A DNA stretch of 64,000 bases from Nannobrachium achirus (GCA_963921795.1 OY997639.1:62912894-62976893); one strand, 5' to 3'; shown: positions 47,850-59,540, numbered from the stretch's first letter. Made by a program: numbers and translations. The notes: generated by a model from the letters alone, not told the origin.

Positions 47850-49045
47850 CATGGTCAGTATCATGATCATACTCATGTCACTATCATGGTCAGTATCTTG
47901 GTCAGTATCATGTCAGTATCATGGTCAGTATCTCGGGCAGTATCATGTCAGTGTCATGATCAGTATAATGGTCAGTATCATGTCAGTGTCATGGTCAGTA
48001 TCATGGTCAGTATCATGTCAGTGTCATGGTCAGTATCATGGTCAGTATTATGTCAGTGTCATGGTCAGTATCTGAGTATCATGTCAGTATCTTGGTCAGT
48101 ATCATGTCAGTGTCATGGTCAGTATCATGTCAGTGTCATGGTCAGTATCATGTCAGTGTCATGGTCAGTATCATGTCAGTGTCATGGTCAGTATCATGTC
48201 GGTGTCATGGTCAGTATCATGTCAGTGTCATGGTCAGTATCATGTCAGTGTCATTGTCATGGTCAGTATCATGTCATTATCATGTCAGTGTCATGGTCAG
48301 TGTCATGGTCAGTATCATGGTCAGTATCATGTCAGTATCATGGTCAGTATCATGTCAGTATCATGTCAGTGTCATGGTCAGTGTCATGGTCAGTATCATG
48401 GTCAGTATCTTGGTCAGTATCATGTCAGTGTCATGGTCAGTATCATGTCAGTGTCATGGTCAGTATCATGGTCAGTATCTGAGTATCATGTCAGTATCAT
48501 GGTCAGTATCATGTCAGTATCATGGTCAGTATCATGTCAGTATCATGTCAGTGTCATGGTCAGTATCATGGCAAGTATCATGTCAGTGTCATGGTCAGTA
48601 TCATGGTCAGTATCATGCCAGTGTAATGGTCAGTATCATGGTCAGTATCTGAGTATCATGTCAGTATCATGTCAGTATCATGGTCAGTATCTTGGTCAGT
48701 ATCATGTCAGTGTCATGGTCAGTATCATGTCAGTGTCATGGTCAGTATCATGGTCAGTATCTGAGTATCATGTCAGTATCATAGTCAGTATCATGTCAGT
48801 ATCATGGTCAGTATCTGAGTATCATGTCAGTATCATGTCAGTATCATGGTCAGTATCATGGTCAGTATCATGTCAGTATCATGGTCTGTATCATGGTCAG
48901 TATCATGTCAGTGTCATGGTCAGTATCATGGCAAGTATCATGTCAGTGTCATGGTCAGTATCATGTCAGTGTAATGGTCAGTATCATGGTCAGTGTCTGA
49001 GTATCATGGTCAGTAGCATGTCATTGTACTGGTCACTATCATGGT
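47850..49045. repeat. minisatellite of GTCAGTATCATG / GTCAGTGTCATG words
   Basis: About 1.2 kb of variable mixtures of 10-12 base words built on CAGT.TCATG, inside the last clcn1 intron. Open frames across it (Ser/Val/Cys/Gln/His repeats) are a by-product of the repeat. Confidence 0.97.
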
Positions 49046-49059
49046 AAGTATCAACTGTG

Positions 49060-49500
49060 TGTATCAACTGTGTGTATGAAAAGGCTGCCCAGTTACCGCA
49101 ACAAAAGTTATTTTTATTAGTTACTTTCCACTCCTGCTTATGAGCTCATTCTAGATGTGGATCACAGTTATAACATCTGGACACCACGGCTCATATTCCT
49201 GACAGCCAGTGCCACTGGATGAGACCGTTAAATGTGCATAGCGAGAATTATAGGCTAAATAATAAGCTCACAATGGGAAAATATAGAATTACTAAGGAGA
49301 AAATCCAGGGAGATGAGAAGCGACAGTGCACGATGGCGAAGCAGCATGAATCATAACGCAAACTGCGAAAACTGTTGGAGAACAACTGCCCATACTGTGA
49401 GCACGCGGCCATGAGCTGTCACGCCACGTTACCAGATCCAGGCTGAGAAAGGGCTGACATGTGTGAAAAAACAGACACTGCAGCTGCACCAAAAAGAGTC
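49060..49500. other. clcn1 intron, no exon recognised
   Basis: Unassigned; a worn fold-back module follows at 49501-49549. Confidence 0.5.
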
Positions 49501-49599
49501 GATCTATAAGCATTACAACGCGCCACGGCTTGTAGATATGGCTATTTTCTGTACGAGACACGATCAGTGGTGGAAAAAGTACTCACTTTTTTTTTCTTT

Positions 49600-49795
49600 T
49601 TAGATTAGTTTTTGGGGCTTTTATGCCTTTATTGATAGGACAGTAGACTGACAGGAGATGAGGGGAGAGACGGGGAGTGACGGAAAAGCTCGTCCGGATC
49701 GGGAATCGAACCAGTGACACCGCCAGGCATCCATGCCTATGTGGCAATGCCTAAGTGGTATGCGACTGGACCAGTAGGCCAGTGCAATGCAATGC
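49600..49795 (-). mobile_element. tRNA-derived SINE
   Basis: Minus-strand B box GGTTCGATTCCCGATCC, CTGTCAGTCTACTGTCC and TATCAATAAAGGCATAAAAG tail; same family as 36405-36598. Confidence 0.78.
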
Positions 49796-50281
49796 AATGT
49801 TGAAATACTCTGTTAAAGTAAAAGTCCGGAATTAAAAATGTACTTGAGCAAAGGTACAAAATGTATTTAAAGAACCAAAAGTATAATACTCATTATACAG
49901 AATGTCCCGTTTCAACTTGTGAAAACTCCATTTGATTTTCAAAAGCCTTCATAAGCAACATCCCAGCTAAATGAATCACACCACTCACGCAGTGTCAGAC
50001 ATTCCCCCCCTGCCCTGCTTCTCCTTTGTGAGCTTGTAGATCGGCTATTTTCAAATGGCCGAAATGTATCTAGCGTTGGAGTGGTTAATGGATGTGTTGT
50101 AATAATAGTTAAAATAAGTAACTAGTAACTAAAGTTTTCAAATAATTGTAGTGGAGTAAAAATACTATATTTGCCTCTGAGATGTAGTGGAGTAGAAGCA
50201 AAAGTACTGAGTACTGAGTAAAAGTAAAATATATTCAATTCTCAACATTCTAAGTACAGTACTTGAGTAGCTACTTTAAAC

Positions 50282-50633
50282 CACCTGTGGGTCGAAACCC
50301 CCAAGGGGGTCCCCAAATGATTAACTTAATGTGCAACATTGTTTTCTCACTCAACAGTGAAACCAACATAAAGTTGAAGTGTATAGAGGGTAATTATGCA
50401 CATTTCTAAAGTGTCAATTTAAGGACTTTTTAATAACTTTAAAATGACAAAATAAACATTGGCCAAATTGTCAAATATAAGAGTAGATCAGCTATTTTAT
50501 ATAACAGAACCGTGATATACAAAATGTAATGCCTCAACATAGTGCTCGTCAGGGTGCTGGGGGTCCCCAGTTCAAACATGATTATTTTGGGGGGTCGCGG
50601 CCTGAAAAGGTTGAGAACCACTGCTTTAAACCA
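50282..50633. mobile_element. hAT-like element (GGTTCTCAACC family) with perfect TSD
   Basis: CTTTAAAC at 50274-50281 and 50634-50641. Right end GGTTGAGAACCACTG; left end worn (CACCTGTGGGTCGAAACCCC). Confidence 0.9.
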
Positions 50634-50727
50634 CTGGTCAGGATGCACAACCACTCAGAGGGGGAAACGGGGAAGTACTGGGCCCCTGATTCAGCCCAGG
50701 AAAAAGAGTTGTAGAGGCCCTCATTGC

Positions 50728-50759
50728 GCGCTATAGAGAGAGTTCTCTCTCTATAGCGC
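50728..50759. repeat. perfect 15-bp hairpin
   Basis: GCGCTATAGAGAGAG / CTCTCTCTATAGCGC, loop TT. Confidence 0.92.
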
Positions 50760-51468
50760 TGCTGCTACTCAAAGATTTGCCATTTCAGATCATGACAAGT
50801 GACAAGCCAGTGTGCCAATTACATGAGTTATATTTTGTCATTGTCGGGTGGAAACCTTGTATGTCCAAAACCATTTTAAAAATGATTTAAACTAGTGAAA
50901 ATTTACTTTAAACAGTGACGATTTACTTTGTTGGCTGCCCAGCCCCCGAAATGGAACGAAGGCCGACATTTTATTTTTATTTTACCGGCCTGGACAAGCC
51001 GGGAATGAACCGGCCATTCGGGAGTTGTCCCGCTTTTCCCAATGGCCAGCACGTCCCTGGGGGGAAATGAGTGAAGTCACCTCCTGATGACCTGTAAGAT
51101 GCAATCCACTTGACCGCTCATGTTCGGTCAAGTACTCGGATTTCGCTCTAGCACCGCTGACTTACGTCCATTCCAAAATGGTTCCAATGTTAATCGAAAG
51201 GGCACTTTTGTCCAATTCTGTCTCTCTAATATAATATAGATATAATAGATATAGACACTAAAGTAATCTAAATGATAATTCCATTTGATTTTCAAAAGCC
51301 TCTATAATCTGATTATTACTGCGTAAATTTAAGTGATTTCCGACGCTGGCTGTAGTAGCATTACAAGGAGCAGGCTGAAACAGACACGTATTATAGACAG
51401 AGAAACAAACATGGAAGATTAACACTATTTGAAAGGAAAATTAAAAAAAATCCAAGAACGAAGCTCAC

Positions 51469-51555
51469 CTCTTTCAACGCCACAACGCCCACCAGTTTGC
51501 CAATACTGGTCACATAGGCATGACTGAGACCCAGCAAGGAGAACAGAGTGTGGGT
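51469..51555 (-). CDS. clcn1: clcn1 exon, CBS2 core
   Basis: 87-base exon between CTCTCTCAG and [26 protein letters not shown] then LVGVVALKE. This is the CBS2 beta-strand core; [10 protein letters not shown] with LKE before LQKAIEG is typical of ClC-1. A short GA/CT tract precedes the acceptor. Confidence 0.97.
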
Positions 51556-51733
51556 CTGAGAGAGAGAGAGAGAGAAAGAAAGAGAGTAAGAGAGAGAGAG
51601 AGAGAGACACACAGACAGAGAGAATTTTATATTTGAATTGATCAAAAGTACAGAACACACACACACACACACAGAGTAGGGTTGCACCGATACCAATATT
51701 TTATCGGTATCGGGTCCCGACTTAATTGATGTA

Positions 51734-51840
<107 letters not shown>

Positions 51841-52378
51841 AATCAACCAAACAGAGAGGGAGAGAGGGAGAGAAAGAGATGTAAGGAAGGGGATTTATGA
51901 ATCTTCCGCTAATCGTTCAGTGCTAAACGGGTGCAGTTATGTGTGGTGGAATATATGTGAGTGATCTTGCAGTGTGTGTCTTTGACGAATTCTATGCTAA
52001 TATTACGGTGCCATGCCCAGCTGCAGTGTAATTACACTTTAGCCTATAGCTGATTTAAGCAGGGCCAGCTCCCATAAGCAACATGGCAGCAAAATGAATC
52101 ACATACCGCTCACACAGTGTGAGACGTTCTGCCTCTGCCCCGCTTCTCCCTCTTTTTAACCACTTAAACCCTATATGCTTCACTGAGCCTACATCGGTTC
52201 CCCGGGGTTCCTTCCTGGCCCACACAAGGGCATTCACCAAATATTAGAATATTCGAATATCAATTTTTGTCTTTAAAAATACTGTATATATATATTTCTT
52301 CATGGTTTATAAAGCTTGGCTAGATAGGAAGTCATAAGAACCCTGACAAGCACTTGGAATTGTAGGTATTACATTTAA

Positions 52379-52899
52379 CCCTCTAAGGCCCGCATTAAGA
52401 AATACTTGAAATAAAAAATTGAAAAAAATCAGATGGTGTTGTAGGAGTCCTATTAAGAGGAAAATGTAATGTTTTTTTTCAAAAAAATGTTTTTGTAAGA
52501 TTTTATAGCCATACATCAAAAATCATAAATCATGCTCTAATTTACATATGGGGGATATTCTTCACAATAATAACATATGTACATGTTCTAGACACTCTAA
52601 TGATCACCAAAAAAAATAGTACAGGCATTTTACTTATGTTTTTGTGAGGTATAGCTTCCATGAAAAAGTGAGATGTTGTTCGTCAAAACTCTGGAATTTC
52701 AGCGGGTGTGGCGGGTGTGAATGTCAGCCCCTGTGGGGGGTATTTATATGCAAATAGTGTGGCCAATGGCATTGTAATACTAAACAATAGAATCCAATGG
52801 TGGTGTTTAGGTGGTAGGGGGAGCTAAAATAAAATGATTTAAACCTTTTTTTGGATAAAATACAAACGTTGTAATATTACAACCGTGGGCCTTAGAGGG
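52379..52899. mobile_element. TTAA-target MITE (piggyBac-like ends)
   Basis: 521 bp with exact inverted ends CCCTCTAAGGCCC / GGGCCTTAGAGGG, each flanked by TTAA (52375-52378, 52900-52903). No transposase frame. Confidence 0.92.
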
Positions 52900-52930
52900 T
52901 TAATGTGACTCGGTTCCGCAGATAAATATT

Positions 52931-53004
52931 GTGAAAATAGCAGCTCTACATGCTCTACATGAGGCGTTGCGAGGCGTTGTGAGCATGTAGATCGGCTATT
53001 TTCA
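52931..53004. repeat. fold-back module
   Basis: GTGAAAATAGCAGCTCTACA / CATGTAGATCGGCTATTTTCAC; here both arms have CATG in place of CAAGC. Confidence 0.82.
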
Positions 53005-53197
53005 CAACAATGTTCGCCTCTTGCGAACTTAATATTTGACAGTTTGGCCAGTCCTGTCGAATATTCGACTATTCGAATACTTTGAGGTCGAATAATTCGA
53101 ATACTAAAAATCGCTATTCGTGAATGCCCTAGCCCACACATTTTCTCCCTACAGTTAGGGCTGTCAGGACATTTACACCAGTAAGACTCCCTAATCG

Positions 53198-53228
53198 GGA
53201 GATAAGCGACCGTTGGTCGCTTATCTCC
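53198..53228. repeat. perfect 14-bp hairpin
   Basis: GGAGATAAGCGACC / GGTCGCTTATCTCC, loop GTT. Confidence 0.92.
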
Positions 53229-53315
53229 ACAAATAGGCCAAAAGTTTGTTTTACCAATTATCAAGACATACGGGCAGTTGACAGTTTGCCATGGTTACTC
53301 ATTGAAGTTGAATCT

Positions 53316-55056
53316 CCATATATGGAGATAACCTACGCATCACACTAAGTCTGACCTCACCAGCCCATATTTGGGCATGAGCAACTTATGTCTCCATATA
53401 TGGAGATATGATATACAATACACAAACGAGCCCTACAGTATAAAGGGGCAATTCTTGCCAGGAAAGAAGCATTTCTTCGACTCAGACCTTATCGCCAGGG
53501 TTGGCTTATAGCAGCTGTCGGTAGGACCATATATGGATTCTGTTAGTGTGGATCTCCTAACAGGGCATCATCGGGGATACAATCCCTTTTATGCCCATAT
53601 ATGGAGATCCCTAACATAATCCCTTTCATGCCCATATATGGAGATCCCTAACAGAATCCCTTTTATGCCCATATATGGAGATCCCTAACAGCATCCCTTT
53701 TATGCCCATATATGGAGATCACTAACAGCTAACAGAATCCCTTTTATGCCCATATATGGAGATCCCTAACAGAATCCCTTTTATGCCCATATATGGAGAT
53801 CCCTAACAGAATCCCTTTTATGCCCATATATGGAGATCCCTAACAGAATCCCTTTTATGCCCAGTTGGTTGCTAGGGTAAAAAAACATGGTTGCTATGGT
53901 AAACAGTTGGTTGCTAGGGTAAACAGTTGGTTGCTAGGGTAAAACCATGGTTGCTAAGGTGGTTGCTAACGTACACTAACAGACCAGCAACAACAGACTG
54001 TTGCCACAGCAACGTACACAAAGGTTTGTTTACACATGTGGTGTGATGTCATACTGAAGATATATGACATCACACCGTACACAAACAAAGGTGTGACGTG
54101 TGACGTGACGGACGGACGGACGGACGGACGGACGGCCGGTGGAGGTTTTCATAGTAAACTGCTCCCTGACGGTCGCAAAGACATACGGGCAGTTGACAGT
54201 CTGCCATGGTTACTCATTGAAGTTGAATCTCCATATATGGAGACATAAGTTGCTCATACCATAGCAACCATGTTTTTTACAGGGCCTGGGATTGATGACA
54301 TCAGAAATCTCCATATATGGGCATGAAAGGGATTTTGTTTCTGGAAATATGTCTGTGGGGTGCCACATTTGGAATAAAACACTTACATCACACATCTGGA
54401 TATCCATACAGCCCATCTAGTTTGCCTGTGTCCATTTATGCCCATATATCTGATGACATTGGGACAATGATCTCCATATATGGGCATAAAACTTATGTTA
54501 ATTAGTAAAGCCTGGGGATCTCCATATATGGGCATGAGGGGTACCCTAAAAGGGCATCATCTGGGAATAGCAAATATAGTTATCCTAGAAAGTGAAAATC
54601 TTACATCAAAGGCCATAACTACCTACCTACCACCATACTGCATTCCTCATTAAACTACCTACCAGTAAGATGCCTATAGGGAGAAAAGCAAAGGGCGAGG
54701 TTGCACCATTTCTTGGTCTTCTGGCCAGTGATGTATATCGGACCATTTAACCATATATGGAGACATCTGGTACCCAAAGATATTCACAGATATGGGCTTA
54801 ATATTGATGACATAAGGGATCTCCATATATGGGCGTAAAAGGGATTTGGTTCCCCTGGCATCACAGGGATCTCCATATATGGGCATAAAATGGATTTGGT
54901 TACCCTGGCAACACGGGGATCTCCATATCTCCATATATGGGCATAAAAGGGATTTGGTTCCCCTGGCATCACAGGGATCTCCATATATGGGCATAAAAGG
55001 GATTTGGTTCCCCTGACATTACAGTGATGTCAGTGGCTGGTTCTACAGAGGGGATC
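53316..55056. repeat. CCATATATGG (CArG-box) minisatellite cluster in a clcn1 intron
   Basis: Left block (53570-53865): about eight tandem units of roughly 37 bp, CCCTTTTATGCCCATATATG GAGATCCCTAACAGAAT. Right block (54820-55060): inverted relative, ATCTCCATATATGGGCAT plus AAAAGGGATTTGGTTCCCCT. I count about 21 words that fit CC(A/T)6GG, mostly CCATATATGG. A GTTGGTTGCTAGGGTAAA repeat sits at 53868-53955. Confidence 0.95.
54104..54180. repeat. (CGGA)n with GGCCGGTGGAGGTTTTCATA tail, copy 1
   Basis: Same composite as 55326-55408: CGGA tetramers, then GTGGAGGTTTTCATAGTAAA and CTGCTCCCTGACGGTCGCAA. Confidence 0.9.
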
Positions 55057-55325
55057 TCCATTTATGGGCATAAAAGGGAATGTATGTATGATGATGTCAG
55101 ATATCATAGACGTCATAGGACTTATAACGAATAACTGAGTAAGCATGTAAACCCGTAAAATCTATATTTGGGCATGGCTGATTTATGACCTCATCATGAT
55201 GACACGAGCAAACACAGCTGAATTGTATAAATGATCAGTGCAGAAACCAACAGAAGTATTTGACCAAGACTCTTCGATTTAAACATCAACAAAGGTGTGA
55301 CGTTTGTTGATGGTCACAAAGGTGT

Positions 55326-55408
55326 GACGGACGGACGGACGGACGGACGGACGGACGGACGGACGGCCGGTGGAGGTTTTCATAGTAAACTGCTCCCTGA
55401 CGGTCGCA
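55326..55408. repeat. (CGGA)n with GGCCGGTGGAGGTTTTCATA tail, copy 2
   Basis: Nearly identical to 54104-54180 with more CGGA units; the two copies flank the right-hand CArG block. Confidence 0.9.
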
Positions 55409-55674
55409 ATGACCATTAATTGTCACTCAAATAATTACGATTAACGATTTAATTGTGTGTTTGTTGTGTACAATTACATTTCTGTTTGGCTAGTAAGCTT
55501 TGTAGTTGCACATGGAAGATACAGTAGGAAAATAAATGACATATTTGACAACTTTAAACTTAAAAAAATAACATTGATCATGGAAATATAGACAATCTAC
55601 GTTGTGAGCTTTCCACTTTTTTGTTTCCCCCCAGACCGTAGGAATACATGCAATGACCAGTATCACCCTCCCCG

Positions 55675-55825
55675 TCCGGCTACCCTGACCCCCCCTCGAA
55701 CACGACATAGCCGGTTGCACCACGGTGGATTCGAACCCACAACCTCCATAGTGGTGGTGGGCAGGGACTTTACATAACATGACCTCCGGGTGCCCGGAGC
55801 GTGTGAAGCAGAGCGTGGCCATGGT
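55675..55825 (-). mobile_element. tRNA-like SINE fragment
   Basis: Minus-strand B box GGGTTCGAATCCACCGTGG inside the clcn1 intron; no complete cloverleaf, so not called a tRNA gene. Confidence 0.5.
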
Positions 55826-55830
55826 GTCAC

Positions 55831-55935
55831 CTTGTGTAGCGAAGTTCTCTCCACCAGCTGAAAGGGGGAGGGGTCTATCCGGATCTGCTCCATATCGATT
55901 GGCTTGTCCAGCACCGCCTCTTCCCAGGCTTTGAT
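55831..55935 (-). CDS. clcn1: clcn1 exon, second CBS domain start
   Basis: 105-base exon from GGCCCATGCAG to GTGACACC. It encodes [20 protein letters not shown] and [15 protein letters not shown], the highly conserved start of CBS2 in ClC-1 and ClC-2. Confidence 0.97.
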
Positions 55936-56105
55936 CTGCATGGGCCAAATCACACATGTGTGCGAGAGATACAGAGACAGAGAGAGAGAGAGAGAGATTG
56001 GAAATGCACTTGAACAGAGTGGATGGTTATATTGATGGAACAGTATGGTTTGATCAACTGACGGTTGGCTATGTGGAGATTCTACATGTCGATAAGGTTG
56101 CTTAC

Positions 56106-56150
56106 CTCTTCTGGGGTCATGGTGTCAGTCAATGCAGGAGGACTGTCCTC
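56106..56150 (-). CDS. clcn1: clcn1 micro-exon, [15 protein letters not shown]
   Basis: 45-base, 15-codon exon between CTTCCCAG and [21 protein letters not shown] matches DSTDLVDNMSPEE of ClC-1 and ends just before IKAWEE of the next exon. A (GA)n tract (on +) lies directly upstream of its acceptor, providing a long CT tract in the sense strand. Confidence 0.88.
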
Positions 56151-56156
56151 CTGGGA

Positions 56157-56157
<1 letters not shown>

Positions 56158-56214
<57 letters not shown>
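56158..56214. repeat. (GA)n microsatellite
   Basis: About 28 units; CT in the clcn1 sense, serving the 15-codon exon's acceptor. Confidence 0.97.
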
Positions 56215-56217
<3 letters not shown>

Positions 56218-56642
56218 TAGGTCCACTTAACCACTTGAAGCCCTAGCATGCCTATTCTCTATTCGTTGAACATCTTCAAGTTGAAAACTTGTAGAACAGC
56301 TATTTTTGGTGAAGAGATTTGGTGTAGACTTGTAGGCTGCAACTCAAATCAGTTTAGCTTAAGTGCCAAGTGGTTAATTGTTATGGATGGAGACCATGCC
56401 CCTCCTGTCAGGCTGTCACTCTGTAATCTACTGTTATATCAGACTCAACCCTGAGTCCATCTGCCAACAAACCCTGCATCATCAGAGAGAGAGAGAAACG
56501 GTGAAGTCAGGTGGATAATTATATCCAAACAGAGTGAAGAAAACATTTGTGGTGAGAATATACACAACAAGAAAACACAAACATTCCGTTGTGCACACAC
56601 AAAGCTAATGAGATGACAATAAAGAAAGGCACACCCGCAGGA

Positions 56643-56673
<31 letters not shown>

Positions 56674-56952
56674 AAGGGCCCAGGGCACGCACGCACACAC
56701 ACACAGAAGGGCCCAGCCACTGAGACGTGACAAAGATTGTCAGAGACAGAGACGCAGAGAGGCAGTCAGACAGGCGGTCTGTTCAAACAGCTGTACGGCT
56801 TTTCTAAATGTCTGCGTCGGTGCCCCCTGGTGGTTTGATGGAAGCATCCATCACAGGATGTGTCAACTCCCCATCAGAGTGACTGCCATGTCACACATAT
56901 CATGTCATCACTGCCTCCTCCCTACCAAGGAGCAGAGCTTAAGCCTCAGAGA

Positions 56953-57022
56953 AGAGCAGAGCCACAAGCTTGCGGTGCATCGCGGATGAGACACACTGTG
57001 GGCTTGCAGATCGGCTCTTTTT
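56953..57022. repeat. fold-back module, worn
   Basis: GCAGAGCCACAAGCTTGCGG ... GTGGGCTTGCAGATCGGCTC. Confidence 0.65.
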
Positions 57023-57261
57023 GGCATGCGACACCCTCGTGCGCCGAAGCATAGGTCAGGCTTTAAGCTCCTGTCTGGACTGCTTGAGTCATCTGATAGG
57101 GCATCAGTGATGTGTTAATCCTTCTATTCATCGCGGTTAAGATAAAGGCTATACAATGCCACTCTTGCTTCAAGGACAACGGGCTATCGTGACGTGCCAT
57201 TTTGCCGGCCGCTTTTATCTCAAGTGGGCCACACGAAACCAAGGGTGTATGGGATGTACAG

Positions 57262-57490
57262 TATATCGTCACTGACCGGTAGAAACCTTATGTCTCCATA
57301 TTTCACATTTCATATTTTTATGTTTTTTCTATTCTATTTTATACTTCACCATGAGACAGTGGCACTCAAAAGCAGTGCAAATAGACAATCTACAAGCTCA
57401 CGATGCCTTGCATCGCAGCAAGTTGTGAGCTTGCAGATCTGCTACTTTCACTATTTTTGGGCCCACAGATAAGGCTTAGAATCTTGGTCT
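57262..57490. mobile_element. MITE family C, right end worn
   Basis: TATCGTCACTGACCGGTAGA AACC at the left; fold-back module 57377-57450 (AATAGACAATCTACAAGCTC / GAGCTTGCAGATCTGCTACT). Confidence 0.75.
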
Positions 57491-57499
57491 CCACTGCAA

Positions 57500-58950
57500 A
57501 ATGCTAATATCCTGTACAGCACTTGTCGAGCCAAGCATCAACCACTATGATTAAGCATTATTCATATTCTCAGGTCTTAAAAGTAAAATATATCATGATA
57601 CAGTATCCCCCAAACACTGTTCAAAATGCACATAAATATGTACTGCACACCCAGAAGCAAATATGAAATCAAATATGCAAATATGAAATCCAAAAGAACA
57701 CTTGTTGCACATGTGAAGTATTATTCACATGTGCATTGGTCTTAACCCTTGGGCGATTCTTCGCCTCAAACTGATTAAGGAGAATATGTGCATGATAGAA
57801 ACGGTATTGACCCACACACTGTTCCAATGCGCATTAATACTACATCCAGTATTTTTACCTTGATGATTACAGTATTGTCCAGTGTTCACTTTTGCTCACT
57901 GTTGCAAAAGGCAAAATGTGAATATGGATGACATGCAGTCATCGCCAGTTATATAGCCAAATATAACGTCAGAGAATCATTCTGGACCCCCTATTTTCAT
58001 CAAACAATAGCATCTATAAACCCTGAGTGGTTTATAATATGCCAGCAGAAAATACTGTGTTTTTGAGCTTTTCAGATTGACCAATGTTGCTGCGATAATT
58101 GCGTTGACTTGACACTGACCTGTCCTGTGTGTTCAGGTTTTGGTACCCAGAAGCTGAGAGACTAGGCTGCATACCACATGGGTACTGATGCCTGGCAGGT
58201 CCCGGTTTGATTTCTAGCCAGCTGTAGCCTAGCTTGGCCAGACTTATATCACTGCGTAGATATTAGTCTGGAATCTCTGTATGGAACCTGCATTTCCAAG
58301 GGGCGGTTAAAGAAAATGCCTCTGGTGATAAACCCGACGCATATTTGCATACTGGTTCCTGATTGGTGCCCACAACTTCTGGGGCAGCAAAATCCAATCA
58401 CAACTGATCGGTGACAGAATAATCTGCCGAGGGCTATTTATTATTATAATCTTTCTGCACTGGCAGATTCGTCTGGTTTCCAGGCGAGGCCAGCTGGATC
58501 CTTGGCTGCATGTACTGTAACTCCCCTGTCTGCTTTCTGCTCTTTTCTTTCTTCTCTCCACATTATATCTATCAAATAAAGGCTCAGAAAAGAAAAGAAA
58601 AGAAACATTAGAAGAAATGTACTACACTGACAAGCTTGCCTTACCTATAAACCCAGTGATAATGCAATGAGGTCGCTTGTCAGCCCAGGGCTTTTGGAAT
58701 GATCCATTCCAAACCTTTCACTCCAGAGGCATAAGAACCCATAACCTTGGTAATGATAGTGCCTTTCTGATAGCCCTTGAGCTAAACAGGGAAACAAAGC
58801 TCTGATTAGTGTCATCCTCCTTGAGCAACACAAGCAAGCTAAATGCTTGACAATGCAAGCATAGTAGCACAAACCCACTGAGCAACACAGGTAATTGAAC
58901 CCTCAACCCTCACTGTGTCAATGCAGTGTAACATATACATGTAGCTATAC
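57500..58950. other. clcn1 intron, no exon recognised
   Basis: Unassigned; a TTAACCCTTGGGCG word near 57743 and a pale SINE-like stretch near 58170. Confidence 0.5.
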
Positions 58951-58967
58951 AACAGTATATCTATTAG

Positions 58968-59540
58968 GGGCAGCCATATCTGAATGGGTAGCGAGGCTGC
59001 CTGGGAATCACAAGGTCCACCCAGTCAGTGTTGAAAAAAGTACTAAATGTTTTTACTTAAGTAAATGTATCAATACCGCAATGTAGAAGTACTCCGTTAC
59101 AAGTCTGAAATTCTAAATGTACTTGAGTAAAAGTATGAAAATGTTGGCATCAAAATGTACTGAAAATAGCAGATCTACAACTAACAAGCTCAGCCTAGAT
59201 CTACAAAGGCCTAGGTATAAAATAGGGCTAAAGTGGTAAATGTATGTTTTTAATATTATAATTTCTATCTGCAAAGTAACTAGTAACTAAAGATTTGCAA
59301 ATAAATGTACAGTAGTGGAGTAAAAGTGCAATATTTGGATCCGAGGTGTAGTGGAGTAGAAGTTTTGGAAATTATCAAGTAAAGTACAAATACCTCCGAA
59401 TTGTACTTAAGTACATTACTTAAGTAAATGTACTTACTTACTTTACACCACTGCACCCAGTCTATGCGTCAAAGTGTCCCTGAGCAAGATGCGTAACCCC
59501 TAACTGCTCCCCAGGTGCTGTATTAATAGCACACACTGCT
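58968..59540 (+). mobile_element. tRNA-derived SINE split by a hAT insertion
   Basis: Head GGGGCAGCCATATCTGAATG GGTAGCGAGGCTGCC (A-box side) at 58968, body GTGTCCCTGAGCAAGATGCG TAACCCC after 59462. The two parts join at CACCCAGT. Confidence 0.8.
59026..59453. mobile_element. hAT-like element (CAGTGGTGTAAAGTA family) with perfect TSD
   Basis: 428 bp, ends CAGTGTTGAAAAAAGTACT / AGTAAGTTTACACCACTG-like; CACCCAGT on both sides (59018-59025, 59454-59461). A worn fold-back module is at 59162-59210. Confidence 0.95.

Larger units (their letters stand above)
49565..50646. mobile_element. hAT-like element (CAGTGGTGTAAAGTA family) with nested insertions
   Basis: Starts CAGTGGTGGAAAAAGTACTC and ends TTTAAACCACTG; flanks GACACGAT and GTCAGGAT match at 6 of 8. 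Inside are a SINE (49600-49795), half a fold-back module (50024-50055) and a second hAT-like element (50282-50633). Confidence 0.75.

Noticed and set aside
48115-49047. 310-codon open frame of Ser/Val/Cys/Gln/His repeats
   Set aside because: It is a translated minisatellite; several frames are open at once and it lies in a clcn1 intron.
53570-53865. Regular 37-bp repeats that could suggest a CRISPR array
   Set aside because: Repeats are head to tail with no unique spacers, in a vertebrate intron.
55715-55745. Possible tRNA gene (GGGTTCGAATCC on the minus strand)
   Set aside because: Only a B box; no complete cloverleaf, so treated as SINE.
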